From the NCBI RefSeq assembly GCF_019320115.1, contig NC_089581.1, positions 68,862,485-68,926,484 on the forward strand: a stretch of DNA of 64,000 bases, read 5' to 3'. Source of the stretch: Miscanthus floridulus (Eukaryota > Streptophyta > Magnoliopsida > Poales > Poaceae). Numbering within the stretch: the stretch's first letter is position 1; every line of letters begins with the position of its first letter. Both the position numbers and the translations under genes were made by a program. Below are positions 11,937 through 22,300 of the stretch, piece after piece. The notes below the pieces were generated by a model. That model worked only from the letters and a program-made list of their open reading frames with translations, ran no database searches and had not been told where the DNA came from.

Positions 11937-12469
11937 TGTAACACCCCAGTGTTAAGCCTACATTTGGGCACTGCAAATCACGCATAGCATGCATCATAAA
12001 GCATAATTAATCATGCATGCCTAATCATGCAAATAACAACTGAAACACTGTTTCGAAACATATGAAACATGCTCGTGAAACATGAATGTTGCATATACTT
12101 GTTTAGAATTGTGTTTGCCCGAAATTCTTGCTAGATTAGTAAAACATGTTTAGCTATTATTGTAAATCATCTAGCAATGTTTAGTTCAATTTTTGGAGCA
12201 ATGTTTGTATTCCAATTTAATTCAAAATTTGGCTTCAAAGATAAATTTCCAAAAATTAGGGTTTTGAGATAAACGTGGACTTTGATGTTACAATTCAAAA
12301 TCTAGAAAGAATTTGGCTTTGGTCATAAAAGCAAAGTTGTAGAGAATTAAATTCTAAACAACTTTCATTTTTGGTACATTTTCAAAAGAGGTCATTTTCT
12401 TGCTCAAAATAATATTTGAAAGAGGGCATTTAAAAATTTCTTGAAAAATATAATTGAAAAAGGATTTTT

Positions 12470-13330
12470 CCTCCTTCGTGGGCCTTGCGCCTCGTTTCTG
12501 GCCCGCCTGCCGAAGCCGGCCTGGCCCGCGTCCCCACCAGCCACGCGCCTCGCGCGTCTCCCGCGCCGGCCCGCAGCGCCCCGGCCCAGCCTAGCTCCGC
12601 GCTCTGGCCCGTCTCCCGCGCGCCGCGCCGTTCCCCTGCTGGTCACCGCGCCACGCCACGACCGCGGTAGAGGACGTCCGCCGCGTGGCGACCGCATGCC
12701 GGCGTCGCCCGCCGTGCGGCAGCCGCGGCCTGGACACCGCGCCCACGCGCCCGCCTTCAACTGCCAGTGCCCGCGCGCTCACTCACTCCCGCCCGCATTT
12801 CTTCTTCTTCCCTCCAGAGCCGAGCGCCCGAGCTCCGCCCTCGCCGCGCCCACAGCTCCGCCAGCGTCAAGCTCCCGCACCGCCGCGCCATTCCTCGATT
12901 GCTCGCGCCCACAACTCCGCCTCGCCTTCCTTCGGCTCACGCTCGCGCTTGCGCCACCTTCCGAGCCCTGGGTGAGCTTCCCCGCACCTCGCCATCGACG
13001 GCCATGGCGCCGCCGTGCTCGGCCCCCATGGAAACCGTCTTCCTTCTCCCCTCCAGCCTCGCCTAGCTACCCTGCCGAACTCGCCTTCTCCTCGCACACC
13101 TCCTACGCTCGCTTGCTTGCGCTGCCATGGCCGGAGATGGCCGCCGGCCGCTGGCCGAGCCGCACCGTCGCGCTAGCGCGCACCCCGGCGAAGCACCCTG
13201 CCTTGGCTGGCCAGGCCGAGCCAGGCCATGGGCTGACGCCTATTGGGCCGTCTCCCCTCCCTCGCGCTCGGGCCGCGCAGGGCGGTGATGGTCGTGGGCC
13301 AGCTGTTCCCCACGGGCCGGCCCAGTATTT
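12470..13330 (+). other. GC- and CpG-rich segment in T1 LTR with a splice donor
   Basis: About 860 bases of very GC-rich sequence inside an AT-rich LTR; the second copy is about 23093-23950. It looks like a grass 5' leader (CACTCACTCCCGCCCGC and TTCTTCTTCCCTCCAG-type strings) and has a good 5' splice site, CTGG|GTGAGC, at 12972 (23596 in the other LTR). It is open for 305 codons on the plus strand, but the product is Pro/Arg/Ala low-complexity sequence and the frame breaks in the 3' LTR, so I do not call a protein. A first exon or leader is more likely. T2 has a GC-rich segment with the same GTGAGC donor. Confidence 0.5.
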
Positions 13331-14247
13331 CTTAAATGAATTGATTTCCATTTATTAATTGTTATTTGAAATCTGAAATGGTTTGAAAAATGTTTGGATG
13401 ATCAAACTTGCTCCAAATTTGTTGAAACAAATTTTTGCTAGGTTCCTTATCATCAGATCTACTTGGGAAAATTTTTGCATGTCATTTTTGGGATACTTTT
13501 CTATAGGATTTTATTTAATCATGGATATTGCTGATAACTTGAAAAATATGTAGAAAAATCTATAGTCTGCAGAAAAATATGATTTCAAGTTTGTTAATCT
13601 TCTTAGGTCATGTACTTCCTAGGAAAAATATGTGTCATGCATGTGCTGTGGAAAACTTTGGAGGTGTAGTTCAAGTGCCTTTAATGGCTGATTTTTGTTA
13701 TTTTTGCTAGAGAGCAAACTTTGTATAAAACATGCATGTGGTAATTTTTGGACAGTCATTATATGCTATTAAGAACCTAGGAAAAATACTAATTCTGTTG
13801 TTTGACACTTTTCATAGTACAAAGTAATTTCATGCTCATTTTTATGCTATAGCTTGTCATTTTTGTGTAGGGTAGTTTACTTATCCAAATGCCATGAAAT
13901 TTTTATGGTAGTTTGTTTAGGATAGTATTAGGCTACTGTAATTTTCTCAGATTTTTAGGAGCATCAGAAATGTATGTTGCTATTCAAACCTATTATTATT
14001 TAGGGTTTAAGCAAGTGTTGCTTTAAGTGTGATTAAGAAATTAGTAAAGCTTTGGTGTATCTTTGAAGCATTTCATAAGATATGTTGATTTAACATATTA
14101 GTAGTAGAAGAGAATGCAGTAGATGACATGTGCTTGTAGTATAGTTTCTTGGATGATGTTGACTACCTTGCATTTAAACATATCCATTGCATTCATCTCC
14201 TTCGATGCACCGTTTGCATAATCACTTACGCGCATTGCATCATACAG

Positions 14248-14395
14248 GATCGCAAACCGAGAACCCAAGTCGTCATACCCGAGGAGCCCGAGGAGCAGTT
14301 CGAGGTGCAGCAGCAGGAAGTGCCAGAAGCCGACGAGGAGGACGTTGAGGAGCTTCCGGAGTGCCCCGATCACCGTCCGAGCTCCTTCGAGAGAG
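14248..14395 (+). other. Acidic exon-like block in T1 LTR
   Basis: A 148-base block follows ATCATACAG (3' splice site) and is followed by AG|GCAAGC, which fits a GC-type 5' splice site. It is fully open in one frame and encodes Glu/Asp-rich sequence (for example PEEPEEQFEV and DEEDVEELPE). The 3' LTR copy is 24872-25018 with one base deleted. T2 has a counterpart (53680-53787) with the same kind of acceptor, the same GCAAGC donor and an acidic open frame. I could not show that it joins in frame to a downstream gene. Confidence 0.45.
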
Positions 14396-15877
14396 GCAAG
14401 CCCCGGAGCATTTTTCTCCCGGTTTGCAATTATTTAATTAAATGCTTTACTTAATTGAATGCATTACGTTCAGGAGTTGTTTGCAACCGTTGCTGCATTA
14501 TACCTTGCTTACCTTTGTTATACTATATCCTTGTTACCCTGGTATCCACAGTCGAGTCAATGCTTAGCTGGCTTAGACCAGTAGAAGTCAGGTGATTTCC
14601 TGTCACCTGCGAGCTATAGGTGGTTACCTGGATCTGCTTGGATGACTATGAAGTCATGGTATAACCTAAGTGTTAAATGAAGTTGAGACCGGACGGAGAC
14701 TTGCAGAGTTTTGGACTGTAGTGCTTTCCGTCTGTGTCGATTAAGGACCGACCGTTGTTGGGCCTCGAGTCATGTTGAACGCATGCCTTACATTTAGCTG
14801 GCCGGATAAAGTACCTTCCGACCGCTGAAGCTGGGAGATTTTTCGGGCCGAGTAGATTGCCCGCAACGCACTAGTACCGGAGCAGGTGTGGTAGGACACG
14901 GGGGCGGGATGATAAGACCAAAGTGCAGTCGGTCGGCCCCCAGGTACATGTGGTTCCTGGCAAACTCGAGATTCCTGGAAAGTTGACTCGGTGATCAATA
15001 TCTCACTTTAGCAGGGTGAGTGAGGTTTGTGTAAGGAACAAATCACCAGCTGGTTAGGAATCGATTCGAATCGCCATCGCTCCTGGATAGTGAGCACTTG
15101 ACTTGAGTTACTTCATCGTAGTAAATGTTATGGAACACTTGGACAGTTATAATGAATATGACAGTAAGGAAGTTGTTTAATGATCATGGGTTATCAGTTA
15201 TCTGCTTAATCACATGTTTACTCTAGTATAGGTGCAAATCTAGTTGACTAGGTTAATAATAATTAACTTGGCAATAATGCTTTTAGAAAGGTTCTTGAAA
15301 TGCTAAAAATGCTTCTTTTTGCAAACGAGTCAGCTACCCTACTATAAAGCCCTTCATAATCCTTGGTGTCATTTATTTTCGGTTATGTCGGGTAAGTCTG
15401 GCTGAGTACCTTCTAGTACTCAGGGTTTTATTCCCACTTGTTGCAGATGGGCAGATGTATTACGGCTACTGTATCAACTGCCTTTATCCTACGATGGGTG
15501 ATGCTTAGGACCATGGGCATGGTCATTCCCTACGTCTCATCTGATGCTTTTGTTGGAGATGATCATTCGCTGGCACTATATTTAAACTCCGCGTGAGTGC
15601 GTGTGTGATTTGAACAAATGACTTCCGCTACTTTTATTCGAACTGGTTTGTAATAACTATGTTTAAACTCTGATGTATCTGAGATTGTGAACTTTTATGT
15701 AATATGTGATGGTGACCGCTAAACTTATTACGATCATGGCTGGGACACGAGTTGGTTTGAAATCCTTCGTGATTTCACGGACTACCGGGTTATACGGGCT
15801 TAAGTTTGTTCGAATCGTCTGCTCTGGTGGATGATTTTCTTACTTAATTTCGTATAATTGGTCGGTTCTATCACAGC

Positions 15878-15889
15878 TGGTATCAGAGC
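15878..15889 (+). other. Primer binding site of T1 (initiator tRNA-Met)
   Basis: TGGTATCAGAGC, complementary to the 3' end of plant initiator tRNA-Met, two bases after the 5' LTR end at 15875. This is the usual primer site of plant chromodomain gypsy elements. Confidence 0.92.
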
Positions 15890-16672
15890 ATGGTTTAGCG
15901 TGTTACTCTTCACAAGTGTATTTAAAACAAAAAGGCATTTGGAAAACGTGATTTTAAAAAAACTATAAAGTGTGCCAGTGATCATATCCTTTATGCCCAG
16001 TTAAGGACTTTAGGTGGCTTAATTAAGTACTGACTGGGGTTCTTGCATCATATTTCTCTTTCGTCGCTCATACGGCGTGCTATTGTATGAGTGCCACTTG
16101 TTTGAGTGGTAATGAATGGATCATTTGCCTCTACGCCTCGGTAAGTGTGAGTTGTGAGAGCATGATCGGATACACCGCCGATCTAGGGTGAATGCTTATA
16201 TGATGCTGGAGTAATTACATGTTCTACGCATGTTTTACAAAGGCATCCCATGTATGGGTCTTCCGTCTGTGGAGGCGATGCCATCAATAGGACGATGGTT
16301 CGGGTAGTTACTACCGTTGTACACGTATCTGGGGATCCGTGTAGAGCGTGTAGATAAAAAATTTTACTGCTTTTATGCATTCATTGGGAATTGGGCTGAA
16401 ATGAATCTTCTGCAGGTACATAACAACGCTATCGTGTAGAACGTATTAGCTACGTATTTGAGAGATCGTTGTTATGCCACCGAATTCGTCGTTAGAAATT
16501 ATTTATTTCCTAAGTTTGTGAGAACGTACGACACGTACATACATCATGTTTACTTGTGCATCTCATTCATCTCATGCATTCCTCCCCTTATAAATTGATT
16601 ATCTCATTTTGATACAAGTTGTATCACCTAAAATATGTTTCCCTGAGGGTAATAAGAGAACTTTTGCTACAG
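15890..16672 (+). other. T1 leader between PBS and extra gene
   Basis: AT-rich and without a supported open frame. It ends CTTTTGCTACAG directly before ATG 16673, a good plant 3' splice site (pyrimidine-rich then CAG), so part of the leader is probably intron in the message for the extra gene. Confidence 0.5.
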
Positions 16673-17293
16673 ATGGCCCGCACGAAGCAGACCGCCCGTA
16701 AGTCCACCGGAGGAAGAGCACCTCGACGTCCGTTGGCCCTAAGGGAGCACCGCACCACGGACACCTTCTTGAGCGAATTTGGCATGCCAACTTTGCTTTG
16801 GAGAGTGCTCCATGATGTGGGGTACCCAGAGGGTCAAGAGCCGGTGTACTCTTGGAATGAAAGCCAGTTAGCAGATGATGGACTTGCAGTGGTGGAGATC
16901 ACGGTTCCTGCTCTCGGTGATGCTCCAGATTGGGATGGTTGGCATTTGGAGTTTGAGGGTCGCACTCCAGCTGAGGGTGCAGAGGGAGCAGCCTTCCGTG
17001 TCATCAGGGACATTATGAGCAGATTTCCCAGTGAGCTTGCTGCAGCTCTAGCTAGTACTTTTCCTAGGGATGATCCTCGTGATGCCATTTGGGTTCAGCC
17101 TCCAGGAAGTGCATTGGTCAGAGGTCCAGCTGAGGGACAGGCTAGCGACAACCAGGCAATGAGTGCTATGTTCGCCGCCATCAGAGCGTATGAGGGTCTC
17201 GAGAGTACCTACTGGACTTTGACTGGCTTGCGTAGTGAGGATAAGCTCAAAGGGAAGAAGCAGAAGAAGAGGCAGGCATCGAGCTATAGCTAG
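16673..17293 (+). CDS. T1 extra gene, part 1: histone H3-tail-mimic protein
   Basis: 206 codons from ATG 16673, chosen because it follows the splice-acceptor-like CTACAG and starts the H3 similarity; an upstream in-frame ATG at 16619 would add 18 residues. After Met the protein reads ARTKQTARKSTGG, identical to residues 1-13 of histone H3, then RAPRRPLALR, which follows H3 with Lys14, Lys18 and Lys23 replaced by Arg. The histone fold is absent. Residues 25-190 form a domain I cannot name, with Trp-rich pieces and repeated Glu-Gly. It ends in the basic stretch KLKGKKQKKRQ, a possible nuclear signal. A frameshift at about 17280 separates it from the coiled-coil part. Histone mimicry is inference; the identity is visible. 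Confidence 0.8.
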   Translation: MARTKQTARKSTGGRAPRRPLALREHRTTDTFLSEFGMPTLLWRVLHDVGYPEGQEPVYSWNESQLADDGLAVVEITVPALGDAPDWDGWHLEFEGRTPAEGAEGAAFRVIRDIMSRFPSELAAALASTFPRDDPRDAIWVQPPGSALVRGPAEGQASDNQAMSAMFAAIRAYEGLESTYWTLTGLRSEDKLKGKKQKKRQASSYS

Positions 17294-17663
17294 CTTGCAG
17301 GAGCAGTTGGCTGATATGAACTTACAGCGAGATCAAGCGGTTGAGAGAGGTGATAGAGCTATGCAGCGAGTGCATACGTTGACTCAAGCCAACAACAATG
17401 CAGACCACATGATTGGACAGTTGGTTCAAGAAAGGAATGAAGCCTGGAACGCAAGAAACCTTCTGCTGCAGAGGGTCGATGAGCTAGAGGAATACAACGG
17501 CTACTTGCACGAGGAGTTTCACGCGCTCTACAATGGGGTTGGCCCATATGCTCCACCGAACGTCGCTGGCATGGACGTTGACAACGACAACGAGGACGAG
17601 CCTGCAGTTTCACCTGGGGGCGATGGTGACGTCTCCGATCCCGACGATGGCCCCGAGGAGTAG
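17235..17663 (+). CDS. T1 extra gene, part 2: coiled coil and acidic tail
   Basis: This frame overlaps the end of part 1 and is most likely its continuation after a one-base indel near 17280. From about 17295 it encodes a heptad-like coiled coil (SLQEQLADMNLQRDQAVERG onward, about 85 residues) and then an acidic tail rich in Asp and Glu (MDVDNDNEDEP... to DPDDGPEE, stop 17661-17663). T2 has the same order and a similar end (GMDMDTDD). Acidic tails are common in histone-binding proteins, but binding is not shown here. The ATG at 17235 is probably not a real start. Confidence 0.7.
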   Translation: MRISSKGRSRRRGRHRAIASLQEQLADMNLQRDQAVERGDRAMQRVHTLTQANNNADHMIGQLVQERNEAWNARNLLLQRVDELEEYNGYLHEEFHALYNGVGPYAPPNVAGMDVDNDNEDEPAVSPGGDGDVSDPDDGPEE

Positions 17664-18028
17664 GCTAGTTGCTTTGCGCTAGTATCTAGGTCTTGTCGCG
17701 ATGACCTTTCTTTTGTTGGCATGTAACCTATCGTATGTTGCTTCGAACGTATGCGACTTGCCTATGGTTGGAACTTGATTTTCGAATGCGATATCTGAAC
17801 GCATAAAAAGTCCAGTGTATGTATGCTGGCAATGTGATTGTATGGACGCGATGTTTGCCGTTGAAGTAATTCGATTAAGTGCTGTTGTTTTAATTGGAAT
17901 GCGATTGTTGTGCCTCTGTTTTTATTGTATGAATTTATTCTCTCCAGTAAATTCAGTATGGCATAATTTTTCCTTCACTCGCAATTATTACAGCTTCACT
18001 CAATCGTACTTGTTGCTGAAATATGCAG
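17664..18028 (+). other. Intron-like spacer between the T1 extra gene and gag
   Basis: 365 bases, AT-rich, no supported gene. It ends TTGCTGAAATATGCAG directly before the gag ATG at 18029, again a good 3' splice site. The matching spacer in T2 is 51210-51369. Confidence 0.5.
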
Positions 18029-19256
18029 ATGACAAACACTCGCCGAACCACGTATGAGGCCGCTGAGCCCGGTGCCAACGGTGCAGGGACCGGTGGTGGT
18101 GGTGGTGGTGGTGGAAACCACGGCAACAACAATGAACCTCCCCATGAACCGCATTTGCCACCTCCTCCCCTGTTTACCCCCGAGATGTTCCTCGCACAGC
18201 TGCTCGGGAGTCAGCGCAACGCGGAACAATCTCAGAAGAACATGGAGGATCTTCTTCGAACCATCGCCAACAACGTTCAACAGTGGTAACAATCAAGGTG
18301 GTGGCATGGGAGTGAACCAATATAGCAGCTTCAAAGATTTCATGGACACCAGGCCACCAGTATTCAAGGAAGCAACAGAGCCACTCGATGCTGAGGAATG
18401 GATCAACACGATGGAAGATAAATTCCGTGTGTTGAGGATGACTGAGGTTCTGAAAACGGAGTATGCTGCACTTCAATTGCAAGGACCGGCGGGAATGTGG
18501 TGGAAGCACCATCGCACCACCTTCCCTCCAAATGCTCAAATTTCTTGGAGAGAGTTTGCTGAGGCCTTCCGTGGAGTCTATATTCCACCCGGGCTGACCG
18601 AGATGAAGTTGGGAGAGTTTCTAGCGTTGAACCAGGGCACCAAGACCTGTGACGCAATACCTGCATGCCTTCAACAACTTGTGTCGCTATGCTCCCGACA
18701 TGGTTGACACAGATGCTAAAAGGATAGCCAGTTTTAAGAGGGGTCTCAATCCAAAAATGATGAAGCATGTTGGTACCAACAACCGCGTCAGATTCAACGA
18801 CTTCATCAGCGACTGTCTGAAGCAGGAGAAGAATAACAACGCCAGCACCGCAGCCAAGACACGCAAGAGAGCCTTTGAAGGTGGGCCGTCTCAAGCTAGA
18901 GCACCTATGGGAGGTCGTCCTCCTTATCGCCCATCGGCACCTGGCGCTAGATTCAGGCCACCTCAGCCAAGAAGTCAGAATTTCCGTGGACCTCAAAAGC
19001 CGTACAAGATGGCAGTACAGCCCAACAAAGCAGCCGCAACTGCGGTACAAGGCAGTTCCAAGGGAGCTGTGGGATCTGCCGGGACAGTAAGAGGACCCTG
19101 CTATAACTGTGATCAACCCGGTCATTTCTCGAGGTTTTGTCCGTACCCGCCTAAGAAGAAGCAGCAGACTTATAATGCTAGAGTGCATAGTACAACAGTG
19201 GATGAAATTCCAGAGGGAGAGCCCGTCACTGCTGGTAAGTTTCCTGTCAACTGAAA
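18029..19256 (+). pseudogene. T1 gag, frameshifted
   Basis: Gag forms the particle and binds RNA. ATG 18029 directly follows a CAG splice-acceptor-like site. The amino-terminus has a Gly tract from a (GGT)n repeat (18092-18114). The gag core follows (FKDFMDTRPPVFKEATEPLD, WMK-like GMWWKHHRTTFP, REFAEAFRGVYIPPGL). The zinc knuckle CYNCDQPGHFSRFC (C-x2-C-x4-H-x4-C) is at 19099-19140. Three frame changes are needed, near 18285, 18645 and 19252, so no full Gag is made from this copy unless these are sequencing errors. Confidence 0.85.
18092..18114 (+). repeat. (GGT)n microsatellite in T1 gag
   Basis: Seven to eight GGT units encode a poly-Gly tract in Gag. Such repeats change length easily. Confidence 0.85.
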
Positions 19257-19321
19257 ACCCTGTAGTTGTTCTATTTGATTCTGGATCATCGCATTCTTTT
19301 ATGAGTCAAGCATTTGCATAG
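19109..19321 (+). pseudogene. T1 protease, amino-terminal part
   Basis: From about 19253 the frame encodes VVVLFDSGSSHSFMSQAF, with the catalytic Asp codon at 19277-19279 (DSG). This is the usual aspartic protease active site of chromodomain gypsy elements, right after the zinc knuckle. A TAG at 19319-19321 ends the frame, and the rest of the protease continues in the same frame at the start of the long pol frame ([12 protein letters not shown] onward). The upstream codons of this frame (19109-19250) are gag read out of frame. Confidence 0.8.
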
Positions 19322-19345
19322 AAACATGGACAACTATGCACAGAA

Positions 19346-22300
19346 TTGGGTTATGGGTACCGTATAAGTTCAGCAGGGGCTGATGTTTTGACCAACCGGA
19401 TGGTTCGAGGGGCAACCCTTGAATTAGGTAGCAGGAAGTTCCGAGTGAACTTAATAGTTATGCCTGGATTAGTTTTGGATGTCATTATAGGGATGAATTG
19501 GATGAAGGATTGGGGAGCAGTCATAGATACGGGAAGTCGAGTACTTACCCTTAAGGATCCCCTGGGTGAGGGTACTTTCCAAGTACCATTGCCTCGAAGG
19601 ACAGACCTTATAAGTGTTACATGTGCTACGGCAGTCACTCCTATTCATCAGATTCCGATAGTGTGTGAATTCCCGGACGTATTTCCGGATGAGCTACCTG
19701 GTCTTCCGCCAGATAGGGAGATTGAGTTTGGAATTGAGCTAGTCCCCGGAACAGCTCCAATTTCAAGGAGACCATATCGGATGCCTCCAGATGAGTTAGC
19801 TGAGCTGAAGAAGCAATTAGAAGATTTGTCGAAAAAGGGGTTTATTCGACCAAGCAAGTCTGAATGGGGATGTCCCGCTTTGTTTGTGAAAAAGAAGAAA
19901 GAGGGCACGTTGAGAATGTGCGTAGATTATAGGCCACTCAACGCTGTGACCATCAAGAATAAATATCCCTTGCCTCATATTGATGTTCTGTTTGACCAAT
20001 TATCCAAGGCCAAGGTGTTCTCAAAAATAGATTTGAGATCCGGTTATCATCAGATCAAGATTAGGCCACAGGATATACCGAAAACTGCATTTTCCACCAG
20101 ATACGGGTTGTATGAGTATCTTGTCATGTCTTTTGGCTTGACGAATGCTCCCGCATACTTTATGTTTTTGATGAATACAGTTTTCATGCCAGAATTGGAT
20201 AAGTTTGTGGTAGTGTTCATCGATGACATTCTGGTGTACTCCGAGAACGAAAAAGATCATGAAGAGCATCTGAGAACTGTCTTGACCAGACTTAGAGATC
20301 ATCAATTGTATGCTAAGTTTAGCAAATGCGAATTCTGGTTGAAGGAAGTTCCTTTCCTTGGTCACATTCTGTCAGAGAATGGAGTTTCAGTCGATCCAAG
20401 TAAGGTGCAAGAAGTTATGAATTGGAAAGCACCGACCACAGTTCCTGAGATTAGAAGTTTCTTAGGATTAGCAGGTTATTACCGTCGCTTTATACCAGAT
20501 TTCTCGAAGATCGCCAAACCAATGACAAGCCTCCTTCAGAAGGATCATAAATTTGTGTGGACAGAAGAGTGTGAAGCAGCTTTCCACACTTTGCGGAAAC
20601 TGTTGACCACTGCTCCTGTTCTAGCACAACCAGATATTGAGAAACCATTTGATGTGTTTTGCGACGCATCGAAGACTGGATTGGGTTGTGTCCTTATGCA
20701 AGAAAGGAGAGTCATTGCTTATGCATCACGACAGTTGAGAAAGCACGAGGTCAACTATCCAACACATGATCTTGAACTTGCTGCAGTTGTGCACGCCCTC
20801 AAAATTTGGAGACATTATCTACTTGGTAATGTGTGCAATATTTTCACGGATCATAAGAGTCTTAAGTATATCTTTACCCAACCAGAGCTAAACATGAGAC
20901 AGCGTAGATGGTTGGAATTGATCAAAGATTACAACTTGAATGTGCAATATCATCCTGGTAAAGCCAATGTAGTGGCAGATGCTTTGAGCAGAAAGTCACA
21001 TTACTTGAATGTGCAGCCATTACTTGAAGATGGATTCGATCTAATGCATCCTGCTGTGTTACATAGTATTCAGATTAGTTGCTCGTTGGAGAGTAAGATA
21101 ATAGAAGGTCAGAAAACTGACAAGGGGATATTCCACATCAAAGAGAAAATAAAAGAAAAGCCGTCTCAACACTTTAAAGTGGATGAACAGGGCGTGTTGT
21201 GGTTTGACAACCGTCTTGTGGTTCCCAAGGATCGAGAGCTTAGGAATAAACTCATGGATGAAGCTCACCTTTCTAAGCTATCTATCCATCCCGGAAGTAG
21301 TAAGATGTATCAAGGACTAAGATCCCGCTATTGGTGGACCAAAATGAAGAAAGAGATTACAGCATATGTTGCCAGATGTGACATATGTTGTCGAGTGAAA
21401 GCCATTCACATGAAACCTACCGGTATGTTGCAACCCTTATCAGTCCCTAGTTGGAAGTGGGACGATATCAGTATGGATTTTATCACGGGTTTGCCCACTA
21501 CTCAAAAAGGACATGATTCGATATGGGTAATTGTGGATCGTCTTACCAAGACCGCTCATTTCTTGCCTGTCAAAACAGATTATCGACCACCTCAATATGC
21601 CGAGAGATATATCGCAGAAATTGTGAGGTTGCATGGAATACCAAAGACCATAGTGTCTGATAGAGGCTCACAGTTCACGGCTCATTTTTGGGAACATTTA
21701 CACAAAGGCTTAGGAACTAGTTTGATTCGCAGTACCGCTTATCATCCTCAGACAGATGGTCAGACTGAACGAGTAAATGCTATTTTGGAGGATATGTTGA
21801 GAGCCTGTGTATTGTCTTCCAAGGGATCTTGGGAGTCATGGTTACCGTTAGCTGAATTTTCTTATAATAATAGTTATCAAGAAAGCATCAAGATGGCCCC
21901 ATTCGAAGCTTTATATGGCAGAAAATGTAGAACACCATTGAATTGGGTCGAGCCTGGTGATAGAAGGTATTATGGCATTGACTTTGTAGAAGAAGCCGAG
22001 AAGAAAGTTCATATTATTCAGCAGAATATGAAAGCTGCCCAATCACGTCAGAAAAGCTATGCAGACAAAAGAAGGAGACCCCTTGTGTTTGAAGTTGGTG
22101 ACTATGTTTATCTGAAAGTCACGCCAATGAAGAAGAAAAGGTTTGGAATCCGAAGAAAGCTTGCCGCGAGATTCGTAGGACCATACAAGATCTTGGAACG
22201 AAGAGGTCCGGTAGCCTACAAGTTAGAGTTACCTGAAACAATGAGTACCGTTTTCCCAGTTTTCCATGTATCGCATCTCAAGAAATGTTTGCGTGTTCCG

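Larger units (their letters stand above)
11937..15875 (+). mobile_element. 5' LTR of T1
   Basis: 3939 bases, TGTAACACCCCAG...GGTTCTATCACA. It is AT-rich except for a GC-rich segment (about 12470-13330) and an acidic exon-like block (14248-14395). It is nearly identical to the 3' LTR 22560-26495. The differences are mostly single transitions and 1-bp indels, concentrated in the GC-rich segment, as expected from deamination at CG and CHG sites. Confidence 0.95.

Noticed and set aside
12441..13358. 305-codon open frame in the T1 5' LTR
   Set aside because: The product is Pro/Arg/Ala low-complexity sequence from GC-rich DNA, several frames are open at once, and the frame is broken in the 3' LTR copy.
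16673..17293. A real histone H3 gene or captured H3 pseudogene
   Set aside because: Only the tail matches; there is no histone fold, and the rest is an unrelated domain inside a retrotransposon.
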